NCBI GenBank assembly: GCA_016214985.1
Contig: JACRMM010000052.1
Span: forward strand, 1 to 60,427
Reading direction: 5' to 3'
From: Deltaproteobacteria bacterium
GTDB lineage: Bacteria > Desulfobacterota > Deferrisomatia > Deferrisomatales > JACRMM01
Length of the DNA stretch: 60,427 nucleotides
The translations under genes and the position numbers were made by a program. The notes beneath the pieces are model-generated. The model was not told the origin of the DNA, made no database searches, and saw only the letters and a list, made by a program, of their open reading frames with translations. Numbering within the stretch: the first letter of the stretch is position 1; each line of letters opens with the position of its first letter. Below, piece after piece: positions 16,338 to 24,643 of the stretch.

Positions 16338-18099
16338 CCCGCCCGCCCGGGCCGTGGCCCGACGGCCCGCTCGAGCCGCCGAGCTCGCGGGCCACATGCG
16401 AGAGACGGGGCTCGACGCCGTGCCGGAGACGGACCTCGAGTCGGCCCTCGGTTCCGGTACGTCTCTGCTCGTGATCGATCCCGAGGGGTGGGAGGAGTCC
16501 TGCGAAGCCTCCCTCGAGGCCTACGACCGCCGCCGCCCCTGTCCTCCCGCGGTGTTGTTCGTCTCCGGAGCGCCCCTGGTGGCGCATACGGCCGGACCCG
16601 CCTTCGCCTCTCTCCCTGAACCGGTCGCCAGCCGCAACCTCGCTGCCGTGGCCGCTCGGGCCCTCAAGGCCCGCCAGCGCTTCTGCTCCTCCTGGCCTAC
16701 CTCGCTGCGGGAGCCGGCCGACAGAGACCTGCGTCGCCTGGCGGCCCAGCTGGAGGGGGCGACAGGCCTCGAGATCCGCCGCGACCGGCAGGCGGCGTTC
16801 GTGCAGGCCCTGCGCACGCGCATGGTGGCGCAGCTGACGCCGACCCTTCGAGACTACGCCGACCTGCTGGACCGCCGAGCCGAGGGGGCGGCCGAGCTGG
16901 AGCTCCTCGCGGGCCTCATGACGGTTGGAGAAACCTACTTTTGGCGCTACTCGGGTCAGTTTCAGGCGCTTCAGACCGTGCTCCTTCCGGCGCTCGCGGC
17001 CCGGGGGGCGAGGCCTCGTCGGGTCCGGCTCTGGTCGGCCGGGTGCGCGTCTGGGGAGGAGGCCTTCTCCCTGGCCATGGCCTGTATCGAGAGCCTGGAG
17101 CCGAGCTGGGAGGTGGAGGTCGTGGGAACCGACCTGCACCGGCCGTCCCTCGCTCGGGCTGAGCGAGCCCAGTACGGGACCCGATCGCTCCGGAACCTCC
17201 CGGCGCCACTGATGCGCCGACACACGGTGCCGGTCTCGGGCGGTCGCAGCCGCGTGGCGGACGACGTCCGCCGGTGGGTGAGCTTCGAGGTCCTGAACCT
17301 GGGAGGACCCGAGCTTCGCACCTGGGCCCGGGAGAGGGGGCCCTTCGACGCCATCTTCTGCCGAAACACGTTGATCTACTTCAGTCGTGCAGCGGCAGAC
17401 CGCGCCTTGGCGGTGTTCGAAGACGTGTTGACCGAAGGGGGAGGGCTCTTTCTCGGCGCCTCGGAGGCGCTCCATCCTCGCCGTCCGAACTTGAGGCCCG
17501 TGCGCGGCCTGGGAAGCTTCTTCTATCTCAAGGAGCGGGCGGCCCCGGTTGCCGAGGCTCCGCGGACTGCGCCCGCGCTGCGGTCCGGGCCGTCGGTGGC
17601 CGAGCTGTATGGACGTGGCCTCGCGCTGCTCGACGCGGAGGAGTTCGCGAGGGCGGGAGAGGCTTTCGCCGCCATCGTCGCGGCGGAGCCCGAGGACGCC
17701 CGGGGCCACACCGGGCTGGCCCTGCTGCTGGCCAACGAGGGAAGGGAGACGGAGGCCCGGCACCACCTGGAGAGGGGCCGCACCAAGGGGCCCGAGCTCG
17801 CCGAAACTCACTATCTGCTGGGATTGCTTGAGGAGCGGGCGGGCCGTGAGGTGGACGCCCTCGGTCACTACCGCCGTGCCCTCGCCGTCGACCCGGAGTT
17901 CTTCATGGCTCACTTCAACCGGGCGTGGATCCTGCGCCGGATGGGGAAGCACGAAGCGTTCGCGGAGGAGCTCGTCCGGGCCCGTGCGATCCTCGAGGAG
18001 AGACCGCGCGCGAACCCGTGGATTACCGGCGGGCTCGGGCTCGATGCGCTCCTTGAACTGGTGGCCGGAGCGCTCGACGGCGCCGTGAGTACGATATGA
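16306..18099 (+). CDS. CheR methyltransferase with TPR tail (WspC-like)
   Basis: This 597-residue protein methylates glutamates on chemoreceptors using S-adenosylmethionine. Residues about 20-115 are a divergent receiver-like region; about 135-405 are CheR, with SAGCASGEEAFSLAM (SAM-binding), VVGTDLHRPSLARA and CRNTLIYF; about 425-570 hold tetratricopeptide repeats (DAEEFARAGEAFAAIVAAEP, LGHYRRALAVDPEFFMAHFN). A CheR with C-terminal TPRs is the WspC signature of Wsp-type systems. It starts with GTG after GAGGAA, overlapping corC by 32 bp, and overlaps cheW by 4 bp. Confidence 0.87.
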   Translation: MKTVTPRQNPDPPARAVARRPARAAELAGHMRETGLDAVPETDLESALGSGTSLLVIDPEGWEESCEASLEAYDRRRPCPPAVLFVSGAPLVAHTAGPAFASLPEPVASRNLAAVAARALKARQRFCSSWPTSLREPADRDLRRLAAQLEGATGLEIRRDRQAAFVQALRTRMVAQLTPTLRDYADLLDRRAEGAAELELLAGLMTVGETYFWRYSGQFQALQTVLLPALAARGARPRRVRLWSAGCASGEEAFSLAMACIESLEPSWEVEVVGTDLHRPSLARAERAQYGTRSLRNLPAPLMRRHTVPVSGGRSRVADDVRRWVSFEVLNLGGPELRTWARERGPFDAIFCRNTLIYFSRAAADRALAVFEDVLTEGGGLFLGASEALHPRRPNLRPVRGLGSFFYLKERAAPVAEAPRTAPALRSGPSVAELYGRGLALLDAEEFARAGEAFAAIVAAEPEDARGHTGLALLLANEGRETEARHHLERGRTKGPELAETHYLLGLLEERAGREVDALGHYRRALAVDPEFFMAHFNRAWILRRMGKHEAFAEELVRARAILEERPRANPWITGGLGLDALLELVAGALDGAVSTI

Positions 18100-18644
18100 G
18101 CCCAGACGCGGAGCGGAGCCTCGAGCAGTGGCTCGAGGAAGTGAAGGCCGAGTACTGGAACCGTCTGGCCAGCGGCGCCGGCGGCGAAGGGGCGATCGGC
18201 GTTCCGCACGTTCTCTTCCGGTTGGCCGGACACACCTTCGCCGTGGAGGCCTCCTTGTGCAAGGGCGTCGTGCGGCGAACGCGCGTGGCGAGGTTGCCCG
18301 GCGTGCCGCCCCACGTGCTCGGTGTGGCCGGGATCCGCGGCGAGGTCCTGTCCGCGACTGACCCCGCGGTTCTTCTCGGGTTGCCGGGGGAGCGGGGAGA
18401 TGGCCGAGGATACTTCCTGATCCTGGCTTCCGAGGGGCTGCGGTCGGCACTGTGGGTGGATTGGGTCGACGACGTCGTCCTCTTGGACGAGGCGCGGCTG
18501 CTGCGGGGCGAGGCGCCCTGGCCCCTGGCGCCCGAGGGGGTGATGCTCGGTGAGTGGCAGGGCCGCGACCCCGGGGTCCGCGTGGTCGACGGTCGACAGT
18601 ACCTGCGAGTGAGCGCGGTGCGCCCGGGAGCGGACCGGGCGTGA
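18096..18644 (+). CDS. CheW-type coupling protein
   Basis: This 182-residue protein has a short N-terminal extension and a CheW fold from about residue 45 (VLFRLAGHTFAVEA, RLPGVPPHVLGVAGIRGEVL, then DDVVLLDEARLL). It links chemoreceptor tips to the histidine kinase. It begins in the stop region of cheR (ATGA overlap) and precedes the receptor gene by 55 bp. Pseudomonas Wsp has two CheW proteins; only one is coded here, so it probably serves both roles. Confidence 0.85.
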   Translation: MSPDAERSLEQWLEEVKAEYWNRLASGAGGEGAIGVPHVLFRLAGHTFAVEASLCKGVVRRTRVARLPGVPPHVLGVAGIRGEVLSATDPAVLLGLPGERGDGRGYFLILASEGLRSALWVDWVDDVVLLDEARLLRGEAPWPLAPEGVMLGEWQGRDPGVRVVDGRQYLRVSAVRPGADRA

Positions 18645-18699
18645 CGCCGGCACCGACGGCGCAGACGCGCCGGCGCGGGCCGGATGCGAGGAGAGGTCC

Positions 18700-20349
18700 A
18701 TGATCCAGAAGGTGCGCGAGAGTCTGTCCCTCAAGATCCTCCTGGCCACGGCGGCGACGATGCTGCTGCTGCTCGGCGTGGCGACCTGGCACGCGGCAGG
18801 CCAGCATCGGCGCACCGTGACCGACCTGCAGCGGCAGATGAGCGGGAGCCTGTCGGGGTTCGTCTACCACACACTGCTCTTCTCCATGTCCGAGGGGAAG
18901 ATGGGGGATCTACAGAAGATCCTCCAAAACGCCGTCCAGACGTCGGGGATCGAGTTTCTTCGAGTCGTCGACGCCACGGGAACAGTTCGGTACAGCGGGC
19001 GCCCCGACGAGGTGGGGACCCACCTCACCGACCGGCGACTCCTGGACCTGCTCCGTCGGGGCGCCGAGTCGCCGTCGCTGATCGAGGCTCGCTGGGAAGG
19101 AGCGCTCGTGGGGGCCGTGCCCCTGCACAATCAGGGCACGTGCAGCACGGCCGCCTGCCACGAGCACGCCCAGGACGGGCCCTACCTGGGAGCGATCCTG
19201 ATGGAGTACGACTTCACGGGTTTCGAGGACCAGCTCTTTCGGGGCGAGCTCCAGCAGTGGGGCGTCCTGACCGGGGCGGTGCTGTTGGTCATCGGCGTCC
19301 TTTCCCTGTGTCTGCGGCTGCTGGTGCTGCGGCCGCTCTTCCGCGTGGTGGACGGCACCCAGCGCATCGCCCAGGGTGACTTGTCGCAGCCGGTGCCGGT
19401 GGACGGCCAGGACGAAATGGGCCAGCTGGCTGGCCACGTCAACACGCTGCGGGCGCACCTGAGGGACAGTATCCAGGAGTCCGAGTCCGTTGCGGAGGCC
19501 CTCGCCAACGCGGTGGACGAACTCGACCGGTCGAGCGAGGGGCTCGTGGCCATCGCCATGGAGCAATCGAGCGGGGCAGCGGAGCAGGCCTCCGCGGTTC
19601 AGGAGGCGACCACCACCTCGGAGGAGATCGCCGCCACATCCAACGAGATCTCGGCGAACGTGGAGAGCGTCGAGCACGTGGCCGAGGAAACCTTCACTGC
19701 CTGCATGCGGGGTGGCGACGACGTCAAGAACGCGGTGCAAGGCATGCAGGAGGTGAAGGAGAAGGTCAAGGCCATCGCCGACGGCATGGTGGAGCTCGGG
19801 AAGAAGTCCCAGAAGGTCGGGGGCATCGCGGAGATCATCGACGAGATCAGCGAGCAGACGCACCTGCTGGCCCTCAACGCTGCCATCGAGGCGGCGGGCG
19901 CGGGCGAGCATGGCAAGCGCTTCAGCGTGGTGGCCTCGGAGATCCGCCGGCTGGCCGAACGCACGGTGGAGGCCACGGCCCAGATCAAGGAGTTGATCCA
20001 AGAGATCCAGGACTCGACCAACGAGTCCGTCCTGGCGACCGAGCGCGGCACCGGGATCGTGCTCGCCGGGGCCTCGCGGGTGGACAAGATCGGGGAGAGC
20101 CTCGGCGAGATCCTGGCCCTGGTCCGGCAGACCAAGGAGTCGGCGCGCGAGATCACGATCGCGACGCAGCAGCAGGCCACAGCGGGAGAGCAGCTCGTGC
20201 TCACCATCACCGACATTAACGACGTGGCGGTGCAGGTCAACCGATCCGCCGAGCAGGTGGAGAAGTCGGTCCTGGGCTTGAAGGGGCTGGCGCGGCGTCT
20301 GAAGGACTTGGCCGAGGAAAACCGCCACGCTCGAAAGTTCCGGGTGTAG
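18700..20349 (+). CDS. Methyl-accepting chemoreceptor with CX4CH haem-type motif (WspA-like)
   Basis: This 549-residue receptor has membrane segments at about 12-30 and 187-210 and an external sensor of about 155 residues. In the sensor, residues 148-154 (CSTAACH, DNA 19141-19161) form a CX4CH sequence, a known c-type haem attachment variant; periplasmic placement fits. HAMP-like sequence follows (LVLRPLFRVVDGTQRIAQGDL), then a signalling domain whose tip reads EISEQTHLLALNAAIEAAGA, slightly off the usual EQTNLLALNAAIEAARA. It should feed the CheA-REC kinase through CheW. I infer redox, NO or gas sensing. A GAGGAGAGG ribosome site precedes the ATG. Confidence 0.87.
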   Translation: MIQKVRESLSLKILLATAATMLLLLGVATWHAAGQHRRTVTDLQRQMSGSLSGFVYHTLLFSMSEGKMGDLQKILQNAVQTSGIEFLRVVDATGTVRYSGRPDEVGTHLTDRRLLDLLRRGAESPSLIEARWEGALVGAVPLHNQGTCSTAACHEHAQDGPYLGAILMEYDFTGFEDQLFRGELQQWGVLTGAVLLVIGVLSLCLRLLVLRPLFRVVDGTQRIAQGDLSQPVPVDGQDEMGQLAGHVNTLRAHLRDSIQESESVAEALANAVDELDRSSEGLVAIAMEQSSGAAEQASAVQEATTTSEEIAATSNEISANVESVEHVAEETFTACMRGGDDVKNAVQGMQEVKEKVKAIADGMVELGKKSQKVGGIAEIIDEISEQTHLLALNAAIEAAGAGEHGKRFSVVASEIRRLAERTVEATAQIKELIQEIQDSTNESVLATERGTGIVLAGASRVDKIGESLGEILALVRQTKESAREITIATQQQATAGEQLVLTITDINDVAVQVNRSAEQVEKSVLGLKGLARRLKDLAEENRHARKFRV

Positions 20350-20448
20350 CCCGTTGACCGGGTCCCGCCTTCCGGCGCCGCCGCAGGCGCGGCTCCACGT
20401 TCGGTCCGAGGGTCCGGTGCGGTGCGCGCAGAGGCGGCTCGCCTCCCG

Positions 20449-22617
20449 ATGAGCGCTCAGCAGAAGTACCTTGCGATGTTTCTGGAGGAGGGCGGCGAGA
20501 TCCTCTCGAAGCTCAACCAGAGGATCCTGCTTCTGGAAGCTGCACCGGGGGACCGCGAGGCGCTGCAGAGCGCCCTGCGGCTCGTGCACACGCTCAAGGG
20601 CGGGGCCCGGATGGTGGGCCTCGACCAGGTGAGCACTGCGGCCCACGAGTTCGAGGACCTGCTGAAGAACCGGACGGAGGGAGGCACCCGGCTCGATGCC
20701 TCCGATGTGACGCGGCTGCTGGGGATGCTCGACGCCATGCGCGCCGTGCTCGACCTGGTGGCGCAGGGGCGCTCCGCGGAGGCGTCTCCGCCGGACCTCT
20801 CGGCCCCCTCGGCTCCGGCACCCGGCACCGGGGGCGCAGGGCCCGAATCCGGTTCCTCGCCGGTCGCCCGCGCGGGGGGGGGAGACCGGCTGCGCGTGAG
20901 CGTGGAGCGCCTCGACGTCCTCCAGAACCTGATGGACGACCTGACGCTGCGCAAGGCGCGCATCGCGAGCCACGCCGACCAGGTGCGCCGGGCGGCCCGG
21001 GGTCTGCAGCGGGTCGCCTGGGCAGGGGACGAAGCCGAGTTCACGCCCAGGGAGCGCGCCGCGCTGCGACGCCTCGTCCCGGTGCTCTCCGGCCGCGGGT
21101 TCGGCGACTTCCTGGAGGATCTCCATCACCTCGACCGGACCATGGAGGAGCTCCAGGGACAGGTGCTCGACCTGCGGATGGTCCCGCTCGCCGAGGTCCT
21201 GGAGGAGTTTCAGCGTACCGTACGGGACCTGGGGCAGGAGCTCGGAAAGCAGATCGCCTTTACGATCGACGGAAAATTCACCGAGGTGGACAAGAACCTG
21301 CTCGAGGCGGTGCGAGGGCCCCTGCTGCACCTCGTGCGAAACGCGGTGGACCACGGGATCGAGCCCCCGGACGAGCGGAAGGCAGCGGGCAAATCGGCGT
21401 TGGGCCACGTGACGATCCGTGCGTACCACAAGGGCACCGCCGCGGTCATCGAGATAGAAGACGACGGCCGTGGCCTCGACCCCCGGGCGATCCGGGACAA
21501 GGCCCTGCGGGGCGGCTTCTTGAGCGAGGCCGAGGGGGGGACCCTCTCCGACGACGAGCTCCTGTACCTGCTGTGCGAACCGGGGTTCACGACTCGAGAG
21601 CGGGTCACCGAGATCTCCGGCCGCGGGGTCGGGCTCGACGTCGTGCGCTCCGAGCTCGAGAAGCTCAAGGGGTCCCTCTCGATTCGCAGCGAGAAGGGGG
21701 CGGGGAGCCGCTTCCGCCTGTACCTGCCGATCTCGATCTCCCGGGTTCCGGTGTTGCTGGTGCGCGTGGGATCGATGCACTGCGGGCTCCCCTCCCTGTT
21801 CGTCGAAGGGTGCTTCCGGGTTCGGGCCTCCGATCTTGCGGCCCGGGACGGCACCTGGGTCCACGGGGACCACGTCCTTCCCGTCGTGAGCCTCGCCCGC
21901 GTGCTCGGAGAGCGCCGGGCCACCGGCGCGCGGACGACTCCGCTCGTCGTACTCCAGTTCCGGGGTCGCACCATGGCGCTGCAGGTCGACGAGCTGCTCG
22001 AGGAACGGGAGGTCGTGCTCAAGGGGCTCGGAGAACATCTGGGTGGCGTGCCCTACGTGCTGGGCGTGTCGCTGCTCGCGGACGAGCAGCCCGTACCCAT
22101 CTTGAACGTCGTGGACCTTTATCCCCAGTGGCACCGCCTGGAGACGACCTGCCGGTTCCATGCCGAAGCCGAGCCCCGGACCAGCCGGGTGCTGGTGGTC
22201 GATGACTCCATGACGACGCGCCACATGGAGCGGACGATCCTCGAGGGGTTGGGCTACGAGGTGCTGCAAGCCTCGGACGGCGCGGAGGCGTGGGAGAGAC
22301 TGCGCCGGGAGGTCGTGGACCTGGTCGTGAGCGATGTGGAGATGCCAGCCATGGACGGCCTGGAGCTTGCGCGGCGGATTCGGGCCACGGAAGCGCTGGC
22401 GCACCTGCCCCTGGTAATGGTATCCAACCGGGTCGCGACCGAGGACCAGCGCGCCGCGTTCTCTGCCGGGGCCGACGCCTACCTTCGCAAGGATCGGTTC
22501 AGCCAGCGCGAGCTGGGGGCCACCCTGCGCGGACTGCTGACCAGGGGGCGGGACGACGGCGGGGCGGAGAGAGACAGGACCAAGGGGGGGGAAGGGGAGT
22601 CGCGAGGCGAGCCATGA
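20449..22617 (+). CDS. CheA histidine kinase-response regulator hybrid (WspE-like)
   Basis: This 722-residue kinase has an HPt domain with phospho-acceptor His47 (LVHTLKGGARM), a dimerisation and ATPase region with HLVRNAVDHGIE (N box) and GRGVGLDVV (G box), a CheW-like regulatory domain at about 430-565, and a C-terminal receiver domain at about 585-700 with VVDDSMTTRHME and phospho-Asp in SDVEMPAMDG. CheA with a fused receiver is typical of Wsp and Frz systems. A GTG at 20422 would add nine residues; the ATG at 20449 was chosen because MSAQQKYLAMF begins the HPt helix. Its stop overlaps cheB (ATGA). Confidence 0.88.
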   Translation: MSAQQKYLAMFLEEGGEILSKLNQRILLLEAAPGDREALQSALRLVHTLKGGARMVGLDQVSTAAHEFEDLLKNRTEGGTRLDASDVTRLLGMLDAMRAVLDLVAQGRSAEASPPDLSAPSAPAPGTGGAGPESGSSPVARAGGGDRLRVSVERLDVLQNLMDDLTLRKARIASHADQVRRAARGLQRVAWAGDEAEFTPRERAALRRLVPVLSGRGFGDFLEDLHHLDRTMEELQGQVLDLRMVPLAEVLEEFQRTVRDLGQELGKQIAFTIDGKFTEVDKNLLEAVRGPLLHLVRNAVDHGIEPPDERKAAGKSALGHVTIRAYHKGTAAVIEIEDDGRGLDPRAIRDKALRGGFLSEAEGGTLSDDELLYLLCEPGFTTRERVTEISGRGVGLDVVRSELEKLKGSLSIRSEKGAGSRFRLYLPISISRVPVLLVRVGSMHCGLPSLFVEGCFRVRASDLAARDGTWVHGDHVLPVVSLARVLGERRATGARTTPLVVLQFRGRTMALQVDELLEEREVVLKGLGEHLGGVPYVLGVSLLADEQPVPILNVVDLYPQWHRLETTCRFHAEAEPRTSRVLVVDDSMTTRHMERTILEGLGYEVLQASDGAEAWERLRREVVDLVVSDVEMPAMDGLELARRIRATEALAHLPLVMVSNRVATEDQRAAFSAGADAYLRKDRFSQRELGATLRGLLTRGRDDGGAERDRTKGGEGESRGEP

Positions 22618-23669
22618 TTCGAGTGATGATCGTCGACGACTCTCGGATGGTCCGGAGGATCCTCCGCGAGATTCTGGAGTCGGACCCGGAGGTTCGGGTC
22701 ATCGAGGAGGCGGAGGACGGCGCCGAGGCGGTGGAGAAGTGTGTGGCGCTGGGTCCCGACGTCGTGCTGATGGACATCCAGATGCCGGTGATGGATGGGC
22801 TGCAGGCGGTCGAGGCGATCATGCGGGAGCGGCCGACGCCGGTGATCATCCTGAGCGCGACCGTGAGCCCCGGGGAGGTGAAGAGCGCCTTCCGGGCCGT
22901 GCGGGCCGGTGCCTTCGAGGCCCTGGCGAAGCCCGAGGGGGTCACCTCGCCCCGAGTCTACGCCGCGGTGGCCGCGGACCTCCTGGCGCGGGTGAAGCTC
23001 TACGCGCGAGTGGGGCGGCGCAAGGGTTGGGGGGCGGAGGAGATGGAGGCGCCCCAACTGCGGATGCCCGCCGCCTCGCCCCGGGTGGTGGGGATCGGCG
23101 CATCCACCGGGGGGCCCCGCACCGTTCAGGCGATCCTCTCGGCGTTGCCCCCGGCGTTCCCGTGTCCGATCCTGGTCGTGCAGCACATCAGCCTCGGGTT
23201 CACCCGCGGCTTCGCGAGCTGGCTCCAGCGGGAGACGAACCGGGAGGTCAAGATCGTGGAGCGGTCGGAGCGCCTGGTCAAGGGGTCGGTGTACCTGGCG
23301 ACCGACGGCAACCACCTCGAGGTGCGCGGCGGCATGGCCGTGCTCACTCAGGTGCCGCCGGTCAATGCCTGCCGGCCCTCGGTGGACGTGCTGTTCTCCT
23401 CGCTCGCGCGGGAGTATGGCAGCTACGCCGTCGCGGTCCTGCTCACGGGCATGGGACGGGACGGCGCGAACGGGGCCGCGGCGGTGCGCGGGGCCGGCGG
23501 TGAGGTCGTCGTGCAGGACGAAGAGTCGTGTGTCGTGTTCGGCATGCCCAAGGCCGCCATCGACCTGGGAGCCGCGAGCCGTGTGGTTCCGGCCCGTCTG
23601 GTGCCTCGGACTCTGGCAGAGATCGTGGGGCCCGGGGGGGCCGAGGCCGCTAAGGAAAGGATTGCCTGA
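22614..23669 (+). CDS. cheB: CheB methylesterase (WspF-like)
   Basis: This 351-residue response regulator removes methyl groups from chemoreceptors. Its receiver occupies residues about 1-120 with MIVDDSRMVRR and phospho-Asp in LMDIQMPVMDG. The catalytic domain at about 155-350 carries the Ser-His-Asp triad in GIGASTGGP, VVQHISLGF and LLTGMGRDG. In Wsp systems loss of the CheB homologue locks the pathway on. It starts inside the cheA stop codon and its own TGA overlaps the next ATG, so the three genes are translationally coupled. Confidence 0.92.
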   Translation: MIRVMIVDDSRMVRRILREILESDPEVRVIEEAEDGAEAVEKCVALGPDVVLMDIQMPVMDGLQAVEAIMRERPTPVIILSATVSPGEVKSAFRAVRAGAFEALAKPEGVTSPRVYAAVAADLLARVKLYARVGRRKGWGAEEMEAPQLRMPAASPRVVGIGASTGGPRTVQAILSALPPAFPCPILVVQHISLGFTRGFASWLQRETNREVKIVERSERLVKGSVYLATDGNHLEVRGGMAVLTQVPPVNACRPSVDVLFSSLAREYGSYAVAVLLTGMGRDGANGAAAVRGAGGEVVVQDEESCVVFGMPKAAIDLGAASRVVPARLVPRTLAEIVGPGGAEAAKERIA

Positions 23670-24643
23670 TGGAGGCGTCGGACATCTTGGTCGTCGACGA
23701 CAGCCGCATCGTTCTCGCCATGGTCACCGACATCCTGGCGGAGGAGGGGTATCGGGTCCGCCAGGCCGAGAACGGGCGCGTCGCCCTCGAGCGTGTTGCC
23801 GAGGCACGGCCCGACCTGATCGTTCTCGACGTGATGATGCCCGAGATGGACGGGTACGAGGTCTGCGAGACCCTGCGCCGAGAGAGCGACTACATCCCGA
23901 TCCTCATGATCACGGCCAAGGGAGAGCTGGAGGACCTGGTGCGCGGCCTGGACGCGGGCGCCGACGACTACATCGCCAAACCGTTCCAGGCGGTGGAGCT
24001 GGTGGCGCGGGTGAAGAGTCTCCTGAGAATTGGCACGTTGCAGAAACGGCTGCTCCTGCAGAACTTCGAGCTCGAGGCGAAGAATCAGCAGCTCGAGGCT
24101 CTGGCGCGCCAGCTCGACGACCTCAACAAGGAGCTCACGCTGCTCTCCGTCACCGACGGCCTGACCCGCGCCTACAATCACCGCCACTTCCAGGAGCGTC
24201 TCAAGAGCGAGTTCTCCCGCGCCAAGCGGTACGAGGAGCCGCTGGCCTGCGTGATGCTCGACATCGACCACTTCAAGCGCGTCAACGACACCTGGGGACA
24301 CCCGGTTGGGGACCGGGTCCTCGTGCGCATCGTGGAGATCCTCAAGGAGGGGATTCGCAGCGAAGACCTCGTGGCCCGGTACGGGGGGGAGGAGTTCGTT
24401 CTCCTGCTGCCACGCACCGACTCCGAGCACGCGGCGCACCTCGCCGAGCGGCTGCGGGAGCGGGTCGAGGCGGACGAGTTCCCACTCACCAACGGCGACC
24501 GCATCCGCCTCACGGTCAGCCTGGGCGTGTCGGGGTTTCACCCTCCGGGGACGCACGAGACGGCCGACGCCCTGCTTCACGCGGCCGATGCCGCCCTGTA
24601 CCGGGCGAAGACCGATGGGAGAAACCGCGTCGCGGTGGCGTGA
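23669..24643 (+). CDS. REC-GGDEF diguanylate cyclase response regulator (WspR-like)
   Basis: This 324-residue output protein has a receiver domain at residues 5-120 (VVDDSRIVLAMV, phospho-Asp in LDVMMPEMDG, lysine in KPF), a coiled-coil linker at about 125-160, and a GGDEF domain with RYGGEEF near 236. RSED five residues upstream of GGEEF is an inhibitory I-site. Phosphorylation by the CheA hybrid should switch on cyclic di-GMP synthesis, favouring surface growth or biofilm. Its last 29 bp overlap lnt. Confidence 0.92.
   Translation: MEASDILVVDDSRIVLAMVTDILAEEGYRVRQAENGRVALERVAEARPDLIVLDVMMPEMDGYEVCETLRRESDYIPILMITAKGELEDLVRGLDAGADDYIAKPFQAVELVARVKSLLRIGTLQKRLLLQNFELEAKNQQLEALARQLDDLNKELTLLSVTDGLTRAYNHRHFQERLKSEFSRAKRYEEPLACVMLDIDHFKRVNDTWGHPVGDRVLVRIVEILKEGIRSEDLVARYGGEEFVLLLPRTDSEHAAHLAERLRERVEADEFPLTNGDRIRLTVSLGVSGFHPPGTHETADALLHAADAALYRAKTDGRNRVAVA

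Noticed and set aside
18910..22404. 1164-codon open frame on the minus strand, and similar 680-870 codon antisense frames at 9883-11922, 16261-18870, 47926-50448 and 52725-54950
   Set aside because: They are antisense to well-supported genes with clear motifs. Their translations are rich in Arg, Pro, His and Gln and lack domains, as expected for shadow frames in GC-rich DNA.
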